From Bolinopsis microptera (Eukaryota > Ctenophora > Tentaculata > Lobata > Bolinopsidae): a stretch of DNA of 64,000 bases. The notes below the pieces were generated by a model. The model was not told the DNA's origin. It was given only the letters and a program-made list of their open reading frames with translations, and did no database searches. Of this stretch, positions 56,801 through 64,000 are shown one piece after another (position 1 is the stretch's first letter; the number at the start of each line of letters is the position of its first letter). The translations under genes and the position numbers were made by a program. The stretch spans positions 14,484,169-14,548,168 of the forward strand of contig NC_087072.1 of assembly GCF_026151205.1 (NCBI RefSeq), in the 5' to 3' direction.

Positions 56801-59800
56801 TTGAGGGAGCTTATAGTATGGAGCAAGATCTTTCCTTGCGTTTGACAAAATAGCTAATGAGGTCTGATAAGGTAATTTGAAACGGGGCGCTGCAAGCAGC
56901 TTGCTGGCTGACACGACCCAAAAACATAATGTTTTCGGTTTTGGTACGATAGAAAGGTTGAGAATGAAGCTGGTTTGATGATAGCTGCCGAGTGGCAGTT
57001 AAAATCGCCGATACAAAGACAGAGATGGACCAGATTTAAGGAACAGATTGAGGTGGTTGTCGTAGTTTTTATAGTTTGTTGTTTTCATTAGAGCCCTCCA
57101 TGGTGGAAGGCTTACCAAAAGAGTGATCCAGGACTCGAAAGAGAACCTGTTACACATTGGAACTTAATCTTACCTCAATAAATGTAATAGATTTGTAGTG
57201 TTGTAATTAGTTTAAAACTGAGGCGGGAGTTAGATTGAGGGAGCTTATAGTATGGAGCAAGATCTTTCCTTGCGTTTGACAAAATAGCTAATGAGGTCTG
57301 ATAAGGTAATTTGAAACGGGGCGCTGCAAGCAGCTTGCTGGCTGACACGACCCAAAAACATAATGTTTTCGGTTTTGGTACGATAGAAAGGTTGAGAATG
57401 AAGCTGGTTTGATGATAGCTGCCGAGTGGCAGTTAAAATCGCCGATACAAAGACAGAGATGGACCAGATTTAAGGAACAGATTGAGGTGGTTGTCGTAGT
57501 TTTTATAGTTTGTTGTTTTCATTAGAGCCCTCCATGGTGGAAGGCTTACCAAAAGAGTGATCCAGGACTCGAAAGAGAACCTGTTACACATTGGAACTTA
57601 ATCTTACCTCAATAAATGTAATAGATTTGTAGTGTTGTAATTAGTTTAAAACTGAGGCGGGAGTTAGATTGAGGGAGCTTATAGTATGGAGCAAGATCTT
57701 TCCTTGCGTTTGACAAAATAGCTAATGAGGTCTGATAAGGTAATTTGAAACGGGGCGCTGCAAGCAGCTTGCTGGCTGACACGACCCAAAAACATAATGT
57801 TTTCGGTTTTGGTACGATAGAAAGGTTGAGAATGAAGCTGGTTTGATGATAGCTGCCGAGTGGCAGTTAAAATCGCCGATACAAAGACAGAGATGGACCA
57901 GATTTAAGGAACAGATTGAGGTGGTTGTCGTAGTTTTTATAGTTTGTTGTTTTCATTAGAGCCCTCCATGGTGGAAGGCTTACCAAAAGAGTGATCCAGG
58001 ACTCGAAAGAGAACCTGTTACACATTGGAACTTAATCTTACCTCAATAAATGTAATAGATTTGTAGTGTTGTAATTAGTTTAAAACTGAGGCGGGAGTTA
58101 GATTGAGGGAGCTTATAGTATGGAGCAAGATCTTTCCTTGCGTTTGACAAAATAGCTAATGAGGTCTGATAAGGTAATTTGAAACGGGGCGCTGCAAGCA
58201 GCTTGCTGGCTGACACGACCCAAAAACATAATGTTTTCGGTTTTGGTACGATAGAAAGGTTGAGAATGAAGTGGTTTGATGATAGCTGCCGAGTGGCAGT
58301 TAAAATCGCCGATACAAAGACAGAGATGGACCAGATTTAAGGAACAGATTGAGGTGGTTGTCGTAGTTTTTATAGTTTGTTGTTTTCATTAGAGCCCTCC
58401 ATGGTGGAAGGCTTACCAAAAGAGTGATCCAGGACTCGAAAGAGAACCTGTTACACATTGGAACTTAATCTTACCTCAATAAATGTAATAGATTTGTAGT
58501 GTTGTAATTAGTTTAAAACTGAGGCGGGAGTTAGATTGAGGGAGCTTATAGTATGGAGCAAGATCTTTCCTTGCGTTTGACAAAATAGCTAATGAGGTCT
58601 GATAAGGTAATTTGAAACGGGGCGCTGCAAGCAGCTTGCTGGCTGACACGACCCAAAAACATAATGTTTTCGGTTTTGGTACGATAGAAAGGTTGAGAAT
58701 GAAGCTGGTTTGATGATAGCTGCCGAGTGGCAGTTAAAATCGCCGATACAAAGACAGAGATGGACCAGATTTAAGGAACAGATTGAGGTGGTTGTCGTAG
58801 TTTTTATAGTTTGTTGTTTTCATTAGAGCCCTCCATGGTGGAAGGCTTACCAAAAGAGTGATCCAGGACTCGAAAGAGAACCTGTTACACATTGGAACTT
58901 AATCTTACCTCAATAAATGTAATAGATTTGTAGTGTTGTAATTAGTTTAAAACTGAGGCGGGAGTTAGATTGAGGGAGCTTATAGTATGGAGCAAGATCT
59001 TTCCTTGCGTTTGACAAAATAGCTAATGAGGTCTGATAAGGTAATTTGAAACGGGGCGCTGCAAGCAGCTTGCTGGCTGACACGACCCAAAAACATAATG
59101 TTTTCGGTTTTGGTACGATAGAAAGGTTGAGAATGAAGCTGGTTTGATGATAGCTGCCGAGTGGCAGTTAAAATCGCCGATACAAAGACAGAGATGGACC
59201 AGATTTAAGGAACAGATTGAGGTGGTTGTCGTAGTTTTTATAGTTTGTTGTTTTCATTAGAGCCCTCCATGGTGGAAGGCTTACCAAAAGAGTGATCCAG
59301 GACTCGAAAGAGAACCTGTTACACATTGGAACTTAATCTTACCTCAATAAATGTAATAGATTTGTAGTGTTGTAATTAGTTTAAAACTGAGGCGGGAGTT
59401 AGATTGAGGGAGCTTATAGTATGGAGCAAGATCTTTCCTTGCGTTTGACAAAATAGCTAATGAGGTCTGATAAGGTAATTTGAAACGGGGCGCTGCAAGC
59501 AGCTTGCTGGCTGACACGACCCAAAAACATAATGTTTTCGGTTTTGGTACGATAGAAAGGTTGAGAATGAAGCTGGTTTGATGATAGCTGCCGAGTGGCA
59601 GTTAAAATCGCCGATACAAAGACAGAGATGGACCAGATTTAAGGAACAGATTGAGGTGGTTGTCGTAGTTTTTATAGTTTGTTGTTTTCATTAGAGCCCT
59701 CCATGGTGGAAGGCTTACCAAAAGAGTGATCCAGGACTCGAAAGAGAACCTGTTACACATTGGAACTTAATCTTACCTCAATAAATGTAATAGATTTGTA

Positions 59801-62800
59801 GTGTTGTAATTAGTTTAAAACTGAGGCGGGAGTTAGATTGAGGGAGCTTATAGTATGGAGCAAGATCTTTCCTTGCGTTTGACAAAATAGCTAATGAGGT
59901 CTGATAAGGTAATTTGAAACGGGGCGCTGCAAGCAGCTTGCTGGCTGACACGACCCAAAAACATAATGTTTTCGGTTTTGGTACGATAGAAAGGTTGAGA
60001 ATGAAGCTGGTTTGATGATAGCTGCCGAGTGGCAGTTAAAATCGCCGATACAAAGACAGAGATGGACCAGATTTAAGGAACAGATTGAGGTGGTTGTCGT
60101 AGTTTTTATAGTTTGTTGTTTTCATTAGAGCCCTCCATGGTGGAAGGCTTACCAAAAGAGTGATCCAGGACTCGAAAGAGAACCTGTTACACATTGGAAC
60201 TTAATCTTACCTCAATAAATGTAATAGATTTGTAGTGTTGTAATTAGTTTAAAACTGAGGCGGGAGTTAGATTGAGGGAGCTTATAGTATGGAGCAAGAT
60301 CTTTCCTTGCGTTTGACAAAATAGCTAATGAGGTCTGATAAGGTAATTTGAAACGGGGCGCTGCAAGCAGCTTGCTGGCTGACACGACCCAAAAACATAA
60401 TGTTTTCGGTTTTGGTACGATAGAAAGGTTGAGAATGAAGCTGGTTTGATGATAGCTGCCGAGTGGCAGTTAAAATCGCCGATACAAAGACAGAGATGGA
60501 CCAGATTTAAGGAACAGATTGAGGTGGTTGTCGTAGTTTTTATAGTTTGTTGTTTTCATTAGAGCCCTCCATGGTGGAAGGCTTACCAAAAGAGTGATCC
60601 AGGACTCGAAAGAGAACCTGTTACACATTGGAACTTAATCTTACCTCAATAAATGTAATAGATTTGTAGTGTTGTAATTAGTTTAAAACTGAGGCGGGAG
60701 TTAGATTGAGGGAGCTTATAGTATGGAGCAAGATCTTTCCTTGCGTTTGACAAAATAGCTAATGAGGTCTGATAAGGTAATTTGAAACGGGGCGCTGCAA
60801 GCAGCTTGCTGGCTGACACGACCCAAAAACATAATGTTTTCGGTTTTGGTACGATAGAAAGGTTGAGAATGAAGCTGGTTTGATGATAGCTGCCGAGTGG
60901 CAGTTAAAATCGCCGATACAAAGACAGAGATGGACCAGATTTAAGGAACAGATTGAGGTGGTTGTCGTAGTTTTTATAGTTTGTTGTTTTCATTAGAGCC
61001 CTCCATGGTGGAAGGCTTACCAAAAGAGTGATCCAGGACTCGAAAGAGAACCTGTTACACATTGGAACTTAATCTTACCTCAATAAATGTAATAGATTTG
61101 TAGTGTTGTAATTAGTTTAAAACTGAGGCGGGAGTTAGATTGAGGGAGCTTATAGTATGGAGCAAGATCTTTCCTTGCGTTTGACAAAATAGCTAATGAG
61201 GTCTGATAAGGTAATTTGAAACGGGGCGCTGCAAGCAGCTTGCTGGCTGACACGACCCAAAAACATAATGTTTTCGGTTTTGGTACGATAGAAAGGTTGA
61301 GAATGAAGCTGGTTTGATGATAGCTGCCGAGTGGCAGTTAAAATCGCCGATACAAAGACAGAGATGGACCAGATTTAAGGAACAGATTGAGGTGGTTGTC
61401 GTAGTTTTTATAGTTTGTTGTTTTCATTAGAGCCCTCCATGGTGGAAGGCTTACCAAAAGAGTGATCCAGGACTCGAAAGAGAACCTGTTACACATTGGA
61501 ACTTAATCTTACCTCAATAAATGTAATAGATTTGTAGTGTTGTAATTAGTTTAAAACTGAGGCGGGAGTTAGATTGAGGGAGCTTATAGTATGGAGCAAG
61601 ATCTTTCCTTGCGTTTGACAAAATAGCTAATGAGGTCTGATAAGGTAATTTGAAACGGGGCGCTGCAAGCAGCTTGCTGGCTGACACGACCCAAAAACAT
61701 AATGTTTTCGGTTTTGGTACGATAGAAAGGTTGAGAATGAAGCTGGTTTGATGATAGCTGCCGAGTGGCAGTTAAAATCGCCGATACAAAGACAGAGATG
61801 GACCAGATTTAAGGAACAGATTGAGGTGGTTGTCGTAGTTTTTATAGTTTGTTGTTTTCATTAGAGCCCTCCATGGTGGAAGGCTTACCAAAAGAGTGAT
61901 CCAGGACTCGAAAGAGAACCTGTTACACATTGGAACTTAATCTTACCTCAATAAATGTAATAGATTTGTAGTGTTGTAATTAGTTTAAAACTGAGGCGGG
62001 AGTTAGATTGAGGGAGCTTATAGTATGGAGCAAGATCTTTCCTTGCGTTTGACAAAATAGCTAATGAGGTCTGATAAGGTAATTTGAAACGGGGCGCTGC
62101 AAGCAGCTTGCTGGCTGACACGACCCAAAAACATAATGTTTTCGGTTTTGGTACGATAGAAAGGTTGAGAATGAAGCTGGTTTGATGATAGCTGCCGAGT
62201 GGCAGTTAAAATCGCCGATACAAAGACAGAGATGGACCAGATTTAAGGAACAGATTGAGGTGGTTGTCGTAGTTTTTATAGTTTGTTGTTTTCATTAGAG
62301 CCCTCCATGGTGGAAGGCTTACCAAAAGAGTGATCCAGGACTCGAAAGAGAACCTGTTACACATTGGAACTTAATCTTACCTCAATAAATGTAATAGATT
62401 TGTAGTGTTGTAATTAGTTTAAAACTGAGGCGGGAGTTAGATTGAGGGAGCTTATAGTATGGAGCAAGATCTTTCCTTGCGTTTGACAAAATAGCTAATG
62501 AGGTCTGATAAGGTAATTTGAAACGGGGCGCTGCAAGCAGCTTGCTGGCTGACACGACCCAAAAACATAATGTTTTCGGTTTTGGTACGATAGAAAGGTT
62601 GAGAATGAAGCTGGTTTGATGATAGCTGCCGAGTGGCAGTTAAAATCGCCGATACAAAGACAGAGATGGACCAGATTTAAGGAACAGATTGAGGTGGTTG
62701 TCGTAGTTTTTATAGTTTGTTGTTTTCATTAGAGCCCTCCATGGTGGAAGGCTTACCAAAAGAGTGATCCAGGACTCGAAAGAGAACCTGTTACACATTG

Positions 62801-64000
62801 GAACTTAATCTTACCTCAATAAATGTAATAGATTTGTAGTGTTGTAATTAGTTTAAAACTGAGGCGGGAGTTAGATTGAGGGAGCTTATAGTATGGAGCA
62901 AGATCTTTCCTTGCGTTTGACAAAATAGCTAATGAGGTCTGATAAGGTAATTTGAAACGGGGCGCTGCAAGCAGCTTGCTGGCTGACACGACCCAAAAAC
63001 ATAATGTTTTCGGTTTTGGTACGATAGAAAGGTTGAGAATGAAGCTGGTTTGATGATAGCTGCCGAGTGGCAGTTAAAATCGCCGATACAAAGACAGAGA
63101 TGGACCAGATTTAAGGAACAGATTGAGGTGGTTGTCGTAGTTTTTATAGTTTGTTGTTTTCATTAGAGCCCTCCATGGTGGAAGGCTTACCAAAAGAGTG
63201 ATCCAGGACTCGAAAGAGAACCTGTTACACATTGGAACTTAATCTTACCTCAATAAATGTAATAGATTTGTAGTGTTGTAATTAGTTTAAAACTGAGGCG
63301 GGAGTTAGATTGAGGGAGCTTATAGTATGGAGCAAGATCTTTCCTTGCGTTTGACAAAATAGCTAATGAGGTCTGATAAGGTAATTTGAAACGGGGCGCT
63401 GCAAGCAGCTTGCTGGCTGACACGACCCAAAAACATAATGTTTTCGGTTTTGGTACGATAGAAAGGTTGAGAATGAAGCTGGTTTGATGATAGCTGCCGA
63501 GTGGCAGTTAAAATCGCCGATACAAAGACAGAGATGGACCAGATTTAAGGAACAGATTGAGGTGGTTGTCGTAGTTTTTATAGTTTGTTGTTTTCATTAG
63601 AGCCCTCCATGGTGGAAGGCTTACCAAAAGAGTGATCCAGGACTCGAAAGAGAACCTGTTACACATTGGAACTTAATCTTACCTCAATAAATGTAATAGA
63701 TTTGTAGTGTTGTAATTAGTTTAAAACTGAGGCGGGAGTTAGATTGAGGGAGCTTATAGTATGGAGCAAGATCTTTCCTTGCGTTTGACAAAATAGCTAA
63801 TGAGGTCTGATAAGGTAATTTGAAACGGGGCGCTGCAAGCAGCTTGCTGGCTGACACGACCCAAAAACATAATGTTTTCGGTTTTGGTACGATAGAAAGG
63901 TTGAGAATGAAGCTGGTTTGATGATAGCTGCCGAGTGGCAGTTAAAATCGCCGATACAAAGACAGAGATGGACCAGATTTAAGGAACAGATTGAGGTGGT
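53830..64000 (+). repeat. Clean satellite block 6 (about 23 units), runs off the window
   Basis: Units are essentially identical at a 434-bp period. The one difference I noticed is a missing C in GAATGAAGTGGTTTG near 58270. The block is cut by the window edge within a unit, so the true array is longer than seen here. Confidence 0.95.

Overview
The window looks like part of an invertebrate metazoan chromosome, assembled from long reads. The first 6.5 kb is ordinary AT-rich eukaryotic gene space with GT-AG introns. It carries a tensin, an animal adhesion-adaptor family, whose domains are all recognisable. I cannot place the species more precisely from sequence alone.

Layout: 1-263 is the end of an intron. 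264-3170 is the large 3' terminal exon of a tensin: the end of the PTEN-like phosphatase domain with an intact HCX5R loop, a C2 domain, a long disordered linker with small internal repeats, then SH2 and PTB domains. 3171-5930 is mostly non-coding, with one weak exon candidate at 4552-4870. 5931-6002 and 6130-6273 look like the first two coding exons of an unidentified gene. Its second intron runs straight into a satellite array, so the rest of that gene is not visible.

From about 6479 to the right edge (57.5 kb, about 132 nominal units, array not closed) the sequence is one head-to-tail satellite with a unit of exactly 434 bp, all in one orientation. Clean blocks, where neighbouring units are virtually identical, lie at about 6479-7420, 20940-22080, 22781-26575, 35070-39070, 40656-51020 and 53830-64000. 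The islands between them keep the same repeat but are corrupted. The corruption is insertion-rich at 7.4-11.9 kb, homopolymer-smeared at 11.9-20.9 kb, and deletion-rich at 26.6-34.4, 39.1-40.7 and 51.0-53.8 kb. Two islands contain huge homopolymer pairs (269 G + 351 A; 68 T + 85 A). I read the islands and homopolymers mainly as failed consensus in an unresolvable array, not as biology.

The best biological leads are the 434-bp satellite family itself, the array edge lying inside a probable gene, the PTEN-like catalytic loop in this tensin, and the tandem RxxSxP repeats in its linker. I found no CRISPR array, rRNA, tRNA, transposase, reverse transcriptase or viral gene. Reading frames inside the array are not genes.
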